Shown: piece by piece, positions 42,611 to 50,947 of the stretch
Position numbering within the stretch: position 1 is the stretch's first letter
Layout: each line of letters begins with the position of its first letter
Assembly: GCA_035260525.1 (NCBI GenBank)
Contig: DATFVB010000042.1
Span: forward strand, 1-54,800
DNA: 54,800 nt
Source: Thermoanaerobaculia bacterium
Lineage (GTDB): Bacteria; Acidobacteriota; Thermoanaerobaculia; UBA5066; DATFVB01
Reading direction: 5' to 3'
Position numbers and translations under genes: made by a program
Notes under the pieces: generated by a model
Database searches by the model: none
Told to the model about the DNA's origin: nothing
What the model saw: only the letters and a program-made list of their open reading frames with translations

Positions 42611-44268
42611 TGATCGAGGAAAAATACCCGGAAGTTCGGTCGCTTTTCGCGCAGGGCAAGGGGAAGGGCTATCTGAGCTACGAGCAGATCCATCAGGCCC
42701 TTCCCGACGAGCTGGCGACGACTCCGGATGAGCTCGACGAGGTCTACCAGCGCCTGGGCGATCTCGGGATCGAAGTCATCACCGACACCGACAAGGCGGG
42801 CCGCCGGAAGGCGAGCGCCGCCGAGGGAGAGGAAGTCTCCGAGGGTGTGGAGAAGACCAACGACCCGGTGCGGATGTACCTGCGCGAGATGGGGACCGTC
42901 AAGCTCCTCGACCGCGAGGGAGAGGTCCAGATCGCCCGCCGCATCGAGGTCGGGGAGTCGAAGATCTACCGCGCGCTCTCGAACAACCCGAAGATCCTCG
43001 AAGAGATCCTGAAGATCGCCGAGAGCATGGCCAACCGCAACCTGCCGGTGGTCGAGGAGGAAGAGGACTTCGAGGGCGACGAGCTCGCCGAAGGGCGGCT
43101 CTCCAAGCGGGTCGACGAGATCCTGGCGGCCTTCCGGAAGATCAACGGCATCGACTCGGACCTGAAGCGACTCGCCGCGCGCATGAGGACCGTCAAGAAG
43201 GCCTCGAAGCTCGAGGCGAAGACCCTCGCGGCCTCGGACAAGAAGGTCTCGGAGATCGCCAAGTGGGTCCGCTCGATCGACTTCACGCCGATGATCCTGA
43301 TCCGGCTCCTCAACATCCTGCGCGACATCGACCGGCAGCTCTCCGTGCCCGAGCAGATGATCCGCCAGGACACGACGACCGTGAAGAAGGAGAAGAACGC
43401 GACGCGGCGGGAGTTCTACCAGCGGCGGATCGCGAAGTACCGGAAGAACCTGCGGGAGATCGAGAAGAAGTTCGGCCTGACCCACGAGGACGTCAAGCGC
43501 ACGCTCCGCGCCGTCCGCGAGGGGGAGGAGGAGGCCGACCAGGCCAAGCACGAGCTGATCGTCGCCAACCTCCGGCTCGTCGTCTCGATCGCCAAGAAAT
43601 ACACGAATCGCGGCCTGCAGTTCCTCGACCTCATCCAGGAAGGGAACATCGGCCTGATGAAGGCGGTCGAGAAGTTCGAGTACCGCCGCGGCTACAAGTT
43701 CTCGACGTACGCGACGTGGTGGATCCGGCAGGCGATCACCCGCGCGATCGCGGACCAGGCGCGCACGATCCGCATTCCCGTGCACATGATCGAGACGATC
43801 AACAAGCTCACGCGCACGTCGCGCTCGCTCGTGCAGGAGCTCGGCCGCGAGCCGGAAGCCGAGGAGATCGCCAAGCGCATGGACATGCCGGTCGGCAAGG
43901 TCCGGAAGATCATGAAGATCGCGCAGGAGCCGATCTCGCTCGAGACCCCGATCGGCGAGGAGGAAGACTCGCACCTGGGCGATTTCATCGAGGACCGCAT
44001 GGCGATCTCCCCGATCGAGGCGGTGCTCGTGTCGAACCTGCGCGACCAGACGCGGAAGGTCCTGAAGTCGCTCACGCCGCGCGAGGAGCAGGTGCTCAAG
44101 ATGCGGTTCGGCGTCGGCGACGGCTCGGAGCACACGCTCGAGGAGGTCGGCCGCTCGTTCAACGTCACGCGCGAGCGGATCCGGCAGATCGAGTCGAAGG
44201 CGCTCCGGAAGCTCCGGCATCCCTCGCGATCCAAGAAATTGCGGCCGTTTCTGGAGACCATCCGGTAA
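42610..44268 (+). CDS. rpoD: Principal sigma factor RpoD (sigma-70)
   Basis: 552 residues. Region 1.1 is present ([20 protein letters not shown]), then region 1.2 ([20 protein letters not shown]), the non-conserved insert, region 2 ([20 protein letters not shown], and [20 protein letters not shown]), region 3 and region 4.2 ([20 protein letters not shown]). It recognises TTGACA/TATAAT promoters such as that of rpsU. TTG codons at 42604 and 42607 are alternative starts, closer to the GGAGG; the ATG was preferred. Last gene of the operon. Confidence 0.97.
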   Translation: MIEEKYPEVRSLFAQGKGKGYLSYEQIHQALPDELATTPDELDEVYQRLGDLGIEVITDTDKAGRRKASAAEGEEVSEGVEKTNDPVRMYLREMGTVKLLDREGEVQIARRIEVGESKIYRALSNNPKILEEILKIAESMANRNLPVVEEEEDFEGDELAEGRLSKRVDEILAAFRKINGIDSDLKRLAARMRTVKKASKLEAKTLAASDKKVSEIAKWVRSIDFTPMILIRLLNILRDIDRQLSVPEQMIRQDTTTVKKEKNATRREFYQRRIAKYRKNLREIEKKFGLTHEDVKRTLRAVREGEEEADQAKHELIVANLRLVVSIAKKYTNRGLQFLDLIQEGNIGLMKAVEKFEYRRGYKFSTYATWWIRQAITRAIADQARTIRIPVHMIETINKLTRTSRSLVQELGREPEAEEIAKRMDMPVGKVRKIMKIAQEPISLETPIGEEEDSHLGDFIEDRMAISPIEAVLVSNLRDQTRKVLKSLTPREEQVLKMRFGVGDGSEHTLEEVGRSFNVTRERIRQIESKALRKLRHPSRSKKLRPFLETIR

Positions 44269-44305
44269 GAGGGTTCCTCGCTTCGAGGTCCGGTTCTCAA
44301 TGGGG

Positions 44306-44334
44306 GAATTGGAGCGACTGCCGTCGCTCAATTC
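44306..44334. repeat. Bulged hairpin 1 behind rpoD
   Basis: GAATTG(g)AGCGAC pairs with GTCGCTCAATTC with one unpaired G, loop of four bases. It lies 38 bases after the rpoD stop and is the first of three similar hairpins in this 322-base spacer. It may end the operon, but no U-run follows. Confidence 0.7.
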
Positions 44335-44338
44335 TCGC

Positions 44339-44377
44339 GCCGAGTTGGAGCGGACGCTCCGCGCCGCTCAACTCGGC
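44339..44377. repeat. Bulged hairpin 2 behind rpoD
   Basis: GCCGAGTTG(g)AGCGG pairs with CCGCTCAACTCGGC, again with a single extra G after TTG, around a ten-base loop that itself can pair. Confidence 0.7.
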
Positions 44378-44470
44378 TGTAAGCCGGAGACGCTTCCAAC
44401 GCCGTCCTCTTCGAAGCGATTCTCCCGTTCCCAAGACAGCTCCGTAGAGAGTCATCGAGCCGAACATGCC

Positions 44471-44504
44471 GCCGGCTTGGGCGACGGCGTCGCCTCAAGC
44501 CGGC
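44471..44504. repeat. Bulged hairpin 3 before the tRNA
   Basis: GCCGGCTTGGGCGAC pairs with GTCGCCTCAAGCCGGC; a single unpaired A on the right arm takes the place of the bulge. Loop of three bases. Between here and the tRNA an AT-rich TTATATTTGACG stretch may hold the tRNA promoter. Confidence 0.7.
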
Positions 44505-44590
44505 GACGTGTCGCGTTATGCGGCGCGCGCAGCCGTCCGCATCAACGCGACCCTGTGTTATATTTGACGATCTTGGGCTAGGATCCGCAC

Positions 44591-44664
44591 GGGTCCATAG
44601 CTCAGCGGTCCAGAGCCACCGGCTCATAACCGGCCAGACCCCGGTTCGAATCCGGGTGGACCCA
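44591..44664 (+). tRNA. tRNA with anticodon CAT (elongator Met, or Ile2)
   Basis: 74 bases fold as a cloverleaf: acceptor GGGTCCA/TGGACCC, D arm GCTC/GAGC, anticodon loop CTCATAA, T arm CCCGG-TTCGAAT-CCGGG, discriminator A. The first anticodon-stem pair is A-C. It is not an initiator, as position 1 pairs. CCA is not encoded. Lysidine-modified Ile2 tRNAs have the same anticodon, and the sequence alone does not settle this. Confidence 0.92.
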
Positions 44665-44742
44665 GGACCGGCGGCGAGGAAAGGGATTCGTGAATCAGGC
44701 AGGAAGCGGCGACATCGCCCGAGAGGGTGAAATCAGGAAAAC
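44665..44742 (+). other. Unexplained leader between the tRNA and a terminator-like hairpin
   Basis: The 78 bases can form GATTC/GAATC and GGCGA/TCGCC stems and contain purine-rich stretches (GAGGAAAGGG, AAATCAGGAAAACGG). They end at the hairpin below. No match to tmRNA, RNase P RNA, SRP RNA or a known riboswitch core was seen. Confidence 0.35.
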
Positions 44743-44774
44743 GGGGCGACTCTCCACGAGTGCGCCCCTTTTTT
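44743..44774 (+). terminator. Intrinsic terminator or attenuator
   Basis: GGGGCGACTC and GAGTgCGCCCC form a stem with one bulge and a five-base loop, followed by six T. It is the best intrinsic terminator in the window and ends only 19 bases before the GTG of the next gene. Confidence 0.8.
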
Positions 44775-44793
44775 ATGCACTCGCGGAGTCGGC

Positions 44794-45516
44794 GTGACGG
44801 GTGAAATCGAGAATCTGATCAAGCTGCAGGAGCTCTTCCTTCTCCAGAAATCCAAGGCCCGCCAGCGGGACACCCTCCCTCCCGAGCTCTCCGACGTCGA
44901 CCAGGAGTACCGGGAGAAGCTCTCGGCGATCGAGAACCTGAAGAGCACGATCGAGGACGCGGAGCGGTCGCGGCGTTTGGCCGAAGGAAAGCTCGCGGAG
45001 CTGACCGACCGCCTGAAGAAGTACCAGGTGCAGCTGATGGCCGTGAAGAACTCGCGCGAGTACGGCGCGATGTTGAACGAGATCGACCAGGTCAAGCGGG
45101 CGCTGCGCGAGGTCGAAGACGAGGTCGTCGGCTTCATGGAGACGATCGAAGCCGCGCGCACCGAGCTCGCCGAGCGCGAGGCGAAGCTGCCGGAGGAGAC
45201 CGCGGAGCACGAGGACCGGCTGTCGGGGTGGCGGGAGACGCAGCGGCAGATCGATCGCGAGCTCGAGGAGGCCCGGGTGCAGACGGCCGAGATCGAGAAG
45301 CGATTCTCGCCGAAGAAACTCGCCGAGTTCTACCGGCTCTGCGACCGCAAGGGCGGCCACGCGGTCGTCCGCGCCGTCTCCGGGTCCTGCTCGGCCTGCC
45401 ACGTCCGGCTCCGGCCGGCGCTCTACCAGGCGCTGCGCCTCGGGGGCGAAGTGATCACCTGCGATTCCTGCAAGCGCATCCTCTACTATCAGGACGCCGC
45501 GGCCGCGTCGTCGTAA
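44794..45516 (+). CDS. Zinc-ribbon coiled-coil protein (C4-type, DUF164 family)
   Basis: 240 residues: about 180 of coiled coil (LVALQ-like pattern; YGAMLNEIDQVKRALREVED), then the zinc ribbon CSACHVRL and CDSCKRILYY with four cysteines. Members occur beside RNase H and YggS genes in many phyla, act in the cytoplasm, and have no proven role. Start GTG; an ATG nearby is lacking. The upstream terminator-like hairpin suggests that it is either separately transcribed or attenuated. Confidence 0.88.
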   Translation: MTGEIENLIKLQELFLLQKSKARQRDTLPPELSDVDQEYREKLSAIENLKSTIEDAERSRRLAEGKLAELTDRLKKYQVQLMAVKNSREYGAMLNEIDQVKRALREVEDEVVGFMETIEAARTELAEREAKLPEETAEHEDRLSGWRETQRQIDRELEEARVQTAEIEKRFSPKKLAEFYRLCDRKGGHAVVRAVSGSCSACHVRLRPALYQALRLGGEVITCDSCKRILYYQDAAAASS

Positions 45517-45633
45517 AAAAAGCCGGCACGAGTCGCGAATCTTGAACCGTGACGATCCCGTTTCTCCCGGGAGCGAGTTGTGCGACGCCGGACCGATGGT
45601 CCGGCGATCGCTGCAACGGAGCATCGTCCCGCG

Positions 45634-46044
45634 ATGAAACTGGTCGCTTACATCGACGGCGCCGCGCGCGGAAACCCGGGCCCGGCGGGGGCGGGCGCGT
45701 ATTTTCCCCCCGGCGAGGACAACGGCGCGCCCCGCGAGCTCTTCGAGGCGCTCGGCCGGGCCACGAACAACGAGGCCGAGTACCGCGCCCTGCTCCTCGC
45801 GCTCGGGGAGGCGGAGCGGCAGGGAGCCTCGGAGGTCGCGATCTATTCCGATTCGCTTCTCCTGGTCGAGCAGATCAACGGCCGGTTTCGGATCAAGGCC
45901 GACAACCTCAAACCGCTGGCGCGCGAAGCCATGAGCCGCTCGCGTCTCTTCCGGAAGTTTTCGATCGCGCACGTACGCCGCGAGAAGAACCGGGACGCCG
46001 ACCGACTCGCGAACATGGGCGCGGACGCCTCGGAAGCGATGTGA
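45634..46044 (+). CDS. RNase HI-like protein
   Basis: 136 residues. Catalytic carboxylates are visible: D in AYIDGAARGNPGPAG, E in NNEAEYRALLLAL, D in AIYSDSLLLVEQ and D in EKNRDADRLAN. It matches the short rnhA-like family common in Actinobacteria and Acidobacteria, which cuts RNA in RNA-DNA hybrids. The stop overlaps the next gene (GTGA). The 117-base gap upstream holds a perfect CGGACC/GGTCCG hairpin. Confidence 0.9.
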   Translation: MKLVAYIDGAARGNPGPAGAGAYFPPGEDNGAPRELFEALGRATNNEAEYRALLLALGEAERQGASEVAIYSDSLLLVEQINGRFRIKADNLKPLAREAMSRSRLFRKFSIAHVRREKNRDADRLANMGADASEAM

Positions 46045-46763
46045 CCGCCGGCCCGGATCCTCCGTCCTCGCCCGAGCTTTCCCGGCGTGTCCGCGACGTC
46101 GAGGAGCGGATCGCGCGCGCGTGCGAGGCGGCCAACCGCGACCGGTCGGAAGTCACGCTGGTGGCGGTCTCGAAGACCCATCCTTTCGAGACCGTCCGGC
46201 GCGCGGTCGAGGCGGGGCTGACCGTCTTCGGCGAGAACCGGGTGCAGGAGGGGGTCAGGAAGATCGAGGCGCTCCGCCCCGATTTTCCGGACCTTTCCTG
46301 GCGTCTCATCGGCCGCCTTCAGACGAACAAGGCCAAAACCGCGGTAAGATATTTCGAGGAGATTCAATCGGTTGACCGCATTTCTCTGCTCGAGATCCTC
46401 TCGCGGGAGGCGGGGGCGTCGAACCGCTACCCGATCTACGTGGAGGTGAACGTGGGGGGCGAGGTCTCCAAGGGGGGCGTGCCGCCGGCCGAGTGCGGCG
46501 CGCTCGTCCGGGCGGCGCTCGCGGCTCCGTCGATCGAGCTCCGCGGGCTGATGACCGTGCCGCCGTTCTCCGACGATCCGGAGGCGTCGCGGCCGTATTT
46601 TCGCGAGCTCCGCGGCATGCGGGACCGCCTCGAGCAGGAGACGGGCTCGCCGCTCCCCGGACTGTCGATGGGAATGAGCCACGATTTCGAGGTCGCGATC
46701 GAAGAAGGGGCCACCGTCGTCCGCGTCGGCACCGCGCTCTTCGGACCGAGGGAGATCGTATGA
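46041..46763 (+). CDS. PLP homeostasis protein YggS (PLPBP)
   Basis: 240 residues of the alanine-racemase-N barrel. The PLP lysine is in LVAVSKTHP; GENRVQEGVRKIEAL, HLIGRLQTNK-like RLIGRLQTNKAKTA, SMGMSHDFEVAIEEGATVVR and VGTALFGPRE are the family blocks. It binds PLP and balances vitamin B6 and amino acid pools. Start GTG. It is followed by YggT and DivIVA, the same order as ylmE-ylmG-divIVA in Gram-positives. Confidence 0.95.
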   Translation: MTAGPDPPSSPELSRRVRDVEERIARACEAANRDRSEVTLVAVSKTHPFETVRRAVEAGLTVFGENRVQEGVRKIEALRPDFPDLSWRLIGRLQTNKAKTAVRYFEEIQSVDRISLLEILSREAGASNRYPIYVEVNVGGEVSKGGVPPAECGALVRAALAAPSIELRGLMTVPPFSDDPEASRPYFRELRGMRDRLEQETGSPLPGLSMGMSHDFEVAIEEGATVVRVGTALFGPREIV

Positions 46764-47065
46764 GGGGCCTCGGGACCGGAGTGGCGATCGGCCTCGTGCA
46801 GGTCGTGTCGATGCTCTTCCAGCTCGTGATCTGGCTCGTGATCGCCGCGGCGCTCGTGACCTGGGTCTCCCCCGACCCGCGCAACCCCGTCGTGCAGTTC
46901 CTCTACAAGTCGACCGAGTGGCTGTTGAAGCCGTGCCGGAAGATCCTCCCGCCCCGTTGGACGGGCGGAATCGATTTCTCGCCCATCATCGCGATCCTGC
47001 TTCTGGTGCTGCTCCGCGCGATCGTGCTGAGCCTGATGACCGGAGGCGCGTACTCGCCCATCTGA
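46760..47065 (+). CDS. YggT-family membrane protein
   Basis: 101 residues with two hydrophobic segments (VSMLFQLVIWLVIAAALVTW and FSPIIAILLLVLLRAIVLSL) around a conserved STEWLLKPCRKILPP loop. This is the YlmG/YggT type, linked to cell division or osmotic growth. ATG overlaps the YggS stop. Confidence 0.9.
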   Translation: MRGLGTGVAIGLVQVVSMLFQLVIWLVIAAALVTWVSPDPRNPVVQFLYKSTEWLLKPCRKILPPRWTGGIDFSPIIAILLLVLLRAIVLSLMTGGAYSPI

Positions 47066-47075
47066 GGAGATCATC

Positions 47076-47588
47076 ATGACGCCCAAGATCACCGCTCTCG
47101 AGATCCAGAAGCACGAGTTCACCGTCAAGCGCCGGGGCTACGACGCCGAAGGGGTACGAGCCTTCCTCCTGTCGGTTGCCGAGGATTTCCAGGAGCTGAT
47201 GCGTGAGAACGTCGACCTCCAGACGCGCGTGCGGCATCTCGAGGAGGAGAACTTCGACCACCGCGACCGCGAGAAGATCCTGAAGGAGACGCTCCTGTCC
47301 GCGCAGCGTCTCTCCGAGGAGATGAAGAACACGGCGCGGCGCGAGGCGGAGAACGTCGTGCGGCAGGCGGAGCTCGCCGGCCAGCAGCTGACGACCGAGG
47401 CGCTGCAGCAATCCGCGAAGATCGAGAAGGCGATGCGGGACCTGAAGCTCCAGCGGGCGAATTTCCGGCTGAAGTTGAAGTCGATGCTCGACATGTTCCA
47501 GCAGGTCCTCGACTTCGACCAGGAAGAGGAGGAGAAGTCGACCACCGTCTCTTACCTGGTCCGGTCGCAGGACACCACTGCCGGCTGA
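47076..47588 (+). CDS. DivIVA-domain protein
   Basis: 170 residues. The N-terminal block ALEIQKHEFTVKRRGYDAEG(VRAFL) is the membrane-binding DivIVA domain, and the rest is a continuous coiled coil (REAENVVRQAELAGQQLTTE). It marks curved membrane at poles or septa. It lies ten bases after YggT with AGGAGAT before the ATG. Presence outside Firmicutes and Actinobacteria is normal for this gene order. Confidence 0.93.
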   Translation: MTPKITALEIQKHEFTVKRRGYDAEGVRAFLLSVAEDFQELMRENVDLQTRVRHLEEENFDHRDREKILKETLLSAQRLSEEMKNTARREAENVVRQAELAGQQLTTEALQQSAKIEKAMRDLKLQRANFRLKLKSMLDMFQQVLDFDQEEEEKSTTVSYLVRSQDTTAG

Positions 47589-47591
47589 TGA

Positions 47592-48866
47592 ATGATGCGG
47601 GCTGACCCGCCGCCGGCGGAGCTTCGCGACACCCTCGAAATCCGGAACCTCTCCTGCCTGGCGACGGCGACGGGCGCTTCGGCGCGCCGCGGCAGCGCGC
47701 AGCGCGAGATCCTCGTCGTCGAGCACGCGGCGGTCCGCTGCGAGGGGGGGCGGATCGTCTTCGCGGGCCGGGACTCGGATCTGCGCGGCCGCTTCGACCG
47801 GCCCGAGCGCGAGATCGACGGGTCCGGGAAGACGCTCCTTCCGGGGTTCGTCGACGCGCACACGCATCCGGTCTGGGCCGGCGACCGGGCCGCGGAGTTC
47901 GCGCGTCGCCTCGCCGGGGAATCGTACGCGGCGATCGCGGCGTCCGGCGGCGGGATCGTCGCCACGGTCGAGGCGACCCGCCGGGCGACGCGAGAAGAGC
48001 TCACCGCGGCGACGCGTTCGCGTCTGGTCGCGATGCGCCGGTCGGGGACGACGACGGCGGAATGCAAGTCCGGGTACGCCCTCGACGCCGAAGGGGAGAT
48101 CCGGTCGCTCGAGATCCTGCGGGACCTGGCCGCGGAAGGCATCATCGGGATCGTTCCCACGCTGCTTGCGGCGCACGAGATCCCGGTCGAACGCCGGCGA
48201 GACCGCTCCGGATGGGTGCGCGAGATCACGGAAGCGATCCTTCCCCGCGCCGCCTCGGCGGGCCTCGCGCGCTTCTGCGACGTCTTCTGCGAGGAGGGCG
48301 TCTTCACCGTCGCGGAGTCCCGCGCGATCCTCTCGCGCGCGCGGGACCTCGGCCTCGGGCTGCGGGTGCATGCCGACGAGCTCGCCCGCTCCGGGGGCGC
48401 GCGGCTCGCGGCGGAGCTCGGGGCGGCGTCGGCGGACCACCTGCTCTTTGCCGGGGAAGACGAGATCGCGGGGCTCGCCGCCGCCGGAACCGTCGCCACG
48501 CTGCTGCCCGGCACGGCCTGGTGGCTCAAGTCCCGCCGCGCGCCGGCGCGGGCGCTCGTCGACGCGGGAGTTCCCGTTGCCGTCGCGACGGACGCCAATC
48601 CGGGCTCGTGCAACACGGAATCGCTGCCGGCCGTCGCCGGCCACGCGTGCCACGACTACGGAATGTCGATCGAGGAGACGCTGACCGCGATCACGTTGAA
48701 CGGCGCGGCCTCGCTCGGCCTGGCGCCGGACCGGGGCTCGATCGAGGCGGGCAAGCGCGCCGACCTCGTCCTGATCGACGCTCCCGACTACCGGCACCTC
48801 GTTTATCATTGGGGCCTGCCCCTGGTCACGCACACGATCGTGGGAGGTCGCGTCCATGAATTTTGA
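47592..48866 (+). CDS. hutI: Imidazolonepropionase
   Basis: 424 residues of the amidohydrolase fold. Metal ligands: FVDAHTHPVWAGDR, LLAAHEIP, RVHADELA, and the catalytic Asp in ATDANPGSCN. Third step of histidine breakdown, giving formiminoglutamate. The next gene overlaps by 11 bases and uses the product pathway. Two ATG codons stand together at the start; either may be used. No hutH or hutU lies in view. Confidence 0.95.
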   Translation: MMRADPPPAELRDTLEIRNLSCLATATGASARRGSAQREILVVEHAAVRCEGGRIVFAGRDSDLRGRFDRPEREIDGSGKTLLPGFVDAHTHPVWAGDRAAEFARRLAGESYAAIAASGGGIVATVEATRRATREELTAATRSRLVAMRRSGTTTAECKSGYALDAEGEIRSLEILRDLAAEGIIGIVPTLLAAHEIPVERRRDRSGWVREITEAILPRAASAGLARFCDVFCEEGVFTVAESRAILSRARDLGLGLRVHADELARSGGARLAAELGAASADHLLFAGEDEIAGLAAAGTVATLLPGTAWWLKSRRAPARALVDAGVPVAVATDANPGSCNTESLPAVAGHACHDYGMSIEETLTAITLNGAASLGLAPDRGSIEAGKRADLVLIDAPDYRHLVYHWGLPLVTHTIVGGRVHEF

Positions 48867-49488
48867 GAGCCGCTCGTTCCGCGAGTTCCGGTCCTCCCTC
48901 GCCTCCGACGCTCCCACTCCCGGCGGCGGCACCGCCTCGGCCGCGGCCGGCGCGATGGGCGCGTCGCTCCTCTCGATGGTCCTCGCGCTCACGGTCGCGA
49001 AGGAGAAGTTCGCCGCGGTCGCCGGCGAGCTCCGCCCGATCGCGGAAGAGGCCGAGCGCGCGGGGACGCGCCTCGAGGAGCTCATGAACGAGGACGCGGC
49101 GTCCTTCGACGCGATGGTCGCCGCGCGAAAGCTCCCGAAGGAGACCGACGCCGAGAAAGCGGCGCGCGCGCGCGCGATGCAGGACGCAGCGAAGCGCGCG
49201 GCGGAAGTCCCGATGGAAACCGCCCGCTGCGCGGCGACACTTCTGTCCCGCGTCCCGCTCGTCGCCGAGAAGGGGAACCCGAACGCCGCTTCGGACGCCG
49301 GTGTCGCGGCGCTGCTGCTGGCGTCGGCGGCCGAGGGCGCGCTCCTGAACGTGGGAATCAACCTCGGGTCGATCCCGGACCCGGCCTTCGTCCAGACGAT
49401 GGAGAAAGAGACGGCGACGCTGTCCGCCGACGTCGAGCGGCTGAGGGCGCAAGTCATTGCTCTGGTCCGCAAAACCTTTTCCAAGTAG
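48856..49488 (+). CDS. Formiminotetrahydrofolate cyclodeaminase
   Basis: 210 residues, all-helical FTCD_C domain: SFREFRSSLASDAPTPGGGT and AAGAMGASLLSMVLALTVAK at the N-terminus, GNPNAASDAGVAALLLASAA in the middle. It converts formimino-THF to methenyl-THF and ammonia. Mammalian enzymes fuse it to the transferase domain; here it is stand-alone. It overlaps hutI. The stop is followed after two bases by the structured element copy B. Confidence 0.92.
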   Translation: MNFESRSFREFRSSLASDAPTPGGGTASAAAGAMGASLLSMVLALTVAKEKFAAVAGELRPIAEEAERAGTRLEELMNEDAASFDAMVAARKLPKETDAEKAARARAMQDAAKRAAEVPMETARCAATLLSRVPLVAEKGNPNAASDAGVAALLLASAAEGALLNVGINLGSIPDPAFVQTMEKETATLSADVERLRAQVIALVRKTFSK

Positions 49489-49490
49489 CG

Positions 49491-49623
49491 GGCGCGGACC
49501 ATACGCGTCGTTATACGGGACGCGGGCGGCCGGCCGGCGGGCTTAACGTACGCCCCGGTACGCCGCGCCCGCCGGCCCGGCTGCCCGCGCGCGTCTTCCA
49601 ACCCGTCTGGCCGCGCCTGGTCG
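49491..49623 (+). repeat. Structured hairpin element, copy B
   Basis: Starts GGCGCGGACCATA two bases behind the cyclodeaminase stop, then GTCGTTATAC, arm 49522-49542, loop with CTTAACGTACG and GTACGCC, arm 49567-49588, then CGTCTTCCAACCC and GGCCGCGCCTG. Arms pair over about 21 bp with one bulge and one mismatch. The flanks and loop are nearly identical to copy A read on the minus strand; the arms are not. Confidence 0.88.
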
Positions 49624-49807
49624 TTTGCCTATTCGGGATCGTATCGGGGTCGGCCTTTCGCTCACCGCGCCTCGACGTTGTCATAACCGACACCCGCGTT
49701 CGCGAAGCTTCTGTCTCGACGGTGAGGGTTTCGCCTCTCCCCGCGGGAGAGGCCGCCGCGCCGAGATCCGAAGGAGCGAAGGCGGGCGGGTGAGGGAGAC
49801 CCGAGGG
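49624..49807. other. Spacer with intergenic repeat relics
   Basis: CCTCTCCCCGCGGGAGAGG forms a perfect palindrome near 49733, followed by GGCGGGCGGGTGAGGGAG; both are typical of dispersed repeats seen between genes in high-GC genomes. No gene is visible. Confidence 0.5.
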
Positions 49808-49996
49808 CTATTTTTTCCCGGTCTTCTCCAGCTCTTCCGCGGCCTTCTCGACGGCGGCGCGCGCGCGGCGCAGCGCCTCGATCGAGAACGCCCTTCCTTT
49901 GGAGAACGCGATCTTGCCGAGCTGGAACAGTGAATCGCCGAGCATGCGCATCTCGTCGGCGATCTTCCCTTCGGTGCGGTCTTCGGGGTTTTCCAT
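49808..49996 (-). CDS. Small helical protein of unknown function
   Basis: 62 residues, charged and helical (KIADEMRMLGDSLFQLGKIA, then EALRRARAAVEKAAEELEKT). No signal or membrane segment. The ATG overlaps the upstream stop by one base, which argues that it is real. It does not match XseB, which it resembles in size. Confidence 0.5.
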   Translation of the reverse strand: MENPEDRTEGKIADEMRMLGDSLFQLGKIAFSKGRAFSIEALRRARAAVEKAAEELEKTGKK

Positions 49997-50883
49997 CAGA
50001 ACGTCTTTTTCTCCCGTTTGGTAAAGAAGGTCGTCGGGAACGCCTTCTGGAAGTAGTCGTACATCGCCAGGATCTGGCGATTGTCTCCGTTTTCCCATCC
50101 GGCGTCGCGGAAGCAACCTTCCTGCCCCGAGAAGCTGCGGAAGCAGAGCTCGAGACAGAGGTTCTCACCGGCGCGCGGCGCGCAGTTCAACCACATCTCC
50201 TTGATGTTTCGTTCGGAGATCGAAAAGTTGTCCTCCGGGTCGACCATCTGGTACCAGTTCACCCGGTCGCCGTCGACGACGAACTTCCCGATCTTCTTCT
50301 TCTTCGAGCTGCCGATCCCGAGGAACCCTTGCCGCTGCCGCACGAGGCCGTCGAACTCGGCATGCCGCGCGACGGGCTGGACCGTTTCGGCGACGGGGGC
50401 CGCCTCGGCCGACCCGGCGTGGAGCATCGCGTCGATGACCGTCTCCGACAAGCCGGCTCGCCGCAGCGCGATCAGATCGTCGACGGTCAGCCGATACGGC
50501 TGGTTCGCCCGCCGCACCTTGTTGAGGAGGAAGTCCTCGGAGTAGCCCGCGTCGCGGAGACGCAGGATCTCGCTCGCGGCCGGCGACAGCGTCGGACTCG
50601 CCGGAGCGACGGGCGCGACCGCCGGATTGGGGGCGGAGGAGGCGCCGCTCCCCGATCCGAAATCCCCCGCCGGCGCCGGCGGCTCGACGGGAGCGGGAGC
50701 GACGGCCTGCGCCGCCGGCTGCACCGCGGCGGGAGCCGGTGCCGGAGCGGGCTGGGCCGCCGGAGGCGGCGCCACGTACGGCGGGGGCGGATTCTTCGAG
50801 GTGAACGATTTCGAGGCGCAGGCCCACGTCGCCGCCAGTCCACCGAGAAGGATGGAGATCCCGAGAATCCGTCGAGGCGTCAT
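49996..50883 (-). CDS. Lipoprotein with a two-helix repeat module and unknown C-terminal domain
   Basis: 295 residues. A signal with lipobox (ILLGGLAATWACAS) is followed by a Pro/Ala-rich linker (about 28-100). Then come two short helical units, EILRLRDAGYSEDFLLNKVR and DDLIALRRAGLSETVIDAML, a module frequent in acidobacterial exported proteins. The C-terminal ~120 residues hold six cysteines (WLNCAPRAGENLCLELC; EGCFRDAGW), probably disulfide-bonded. Function unknown. It is 64 bases downstream of the adenosyltransferase gene and may be on the same transcript. Confidence 0.7.
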   Translation of the reverse strand: MTPRRILGISILLGGLAATWACASKSFTSKNPPPPYVAPPPAAQPAPAPAPAAVQPAAQAVAPAPVEPPAPAGDFGSGSGASSAPNPAVAPVAPASPTLSPAASEILRLRDAGYSEDFLLNKVRRANQPYRLTVDDLIALRRAGLSETVIDAMLHAGSAEAAPVAETVQPVARHAEFDGLVRQRQGFLGIGSSKKKKIGKFVVDGDRVNWYQMVDPEDNFSISERNIKEMWLNCAPRAGENLCLELCFRSFSGQEGCFRDAGWENGDNRQILAMYDYFQKAFPTTFFTKREKKTF

Positions 50884-50947
50884 CTTTGCCGCTCCTTGGA
50901 GCGCGTCCTTCTTTTCCGACGAGAACCGGGAACGCTCGAGGGCGATT

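Noticed and set aside
44565-44590. TTGACG and TAGGAT as a tRNA promoter
   Set aside because: The two hexamers are only nine bases apart, too close for sigma-70; no better pair was found.
44665-44742. SRP RNA or RNase P RNA
   Set aside because: GGAAG-type stretches are present, but the SRP tip (GGAA loop with AGCAG) and the RNase P core (GAGGAAAGTCC) are absent and the segment is far too short for RNase P RNA.
49808-49996. Exodeoxyribonuclease VII small subunit (xseB)
   Set aside because: Similar size and helicity, but the conserved XseB N-terminal pattern is not there.
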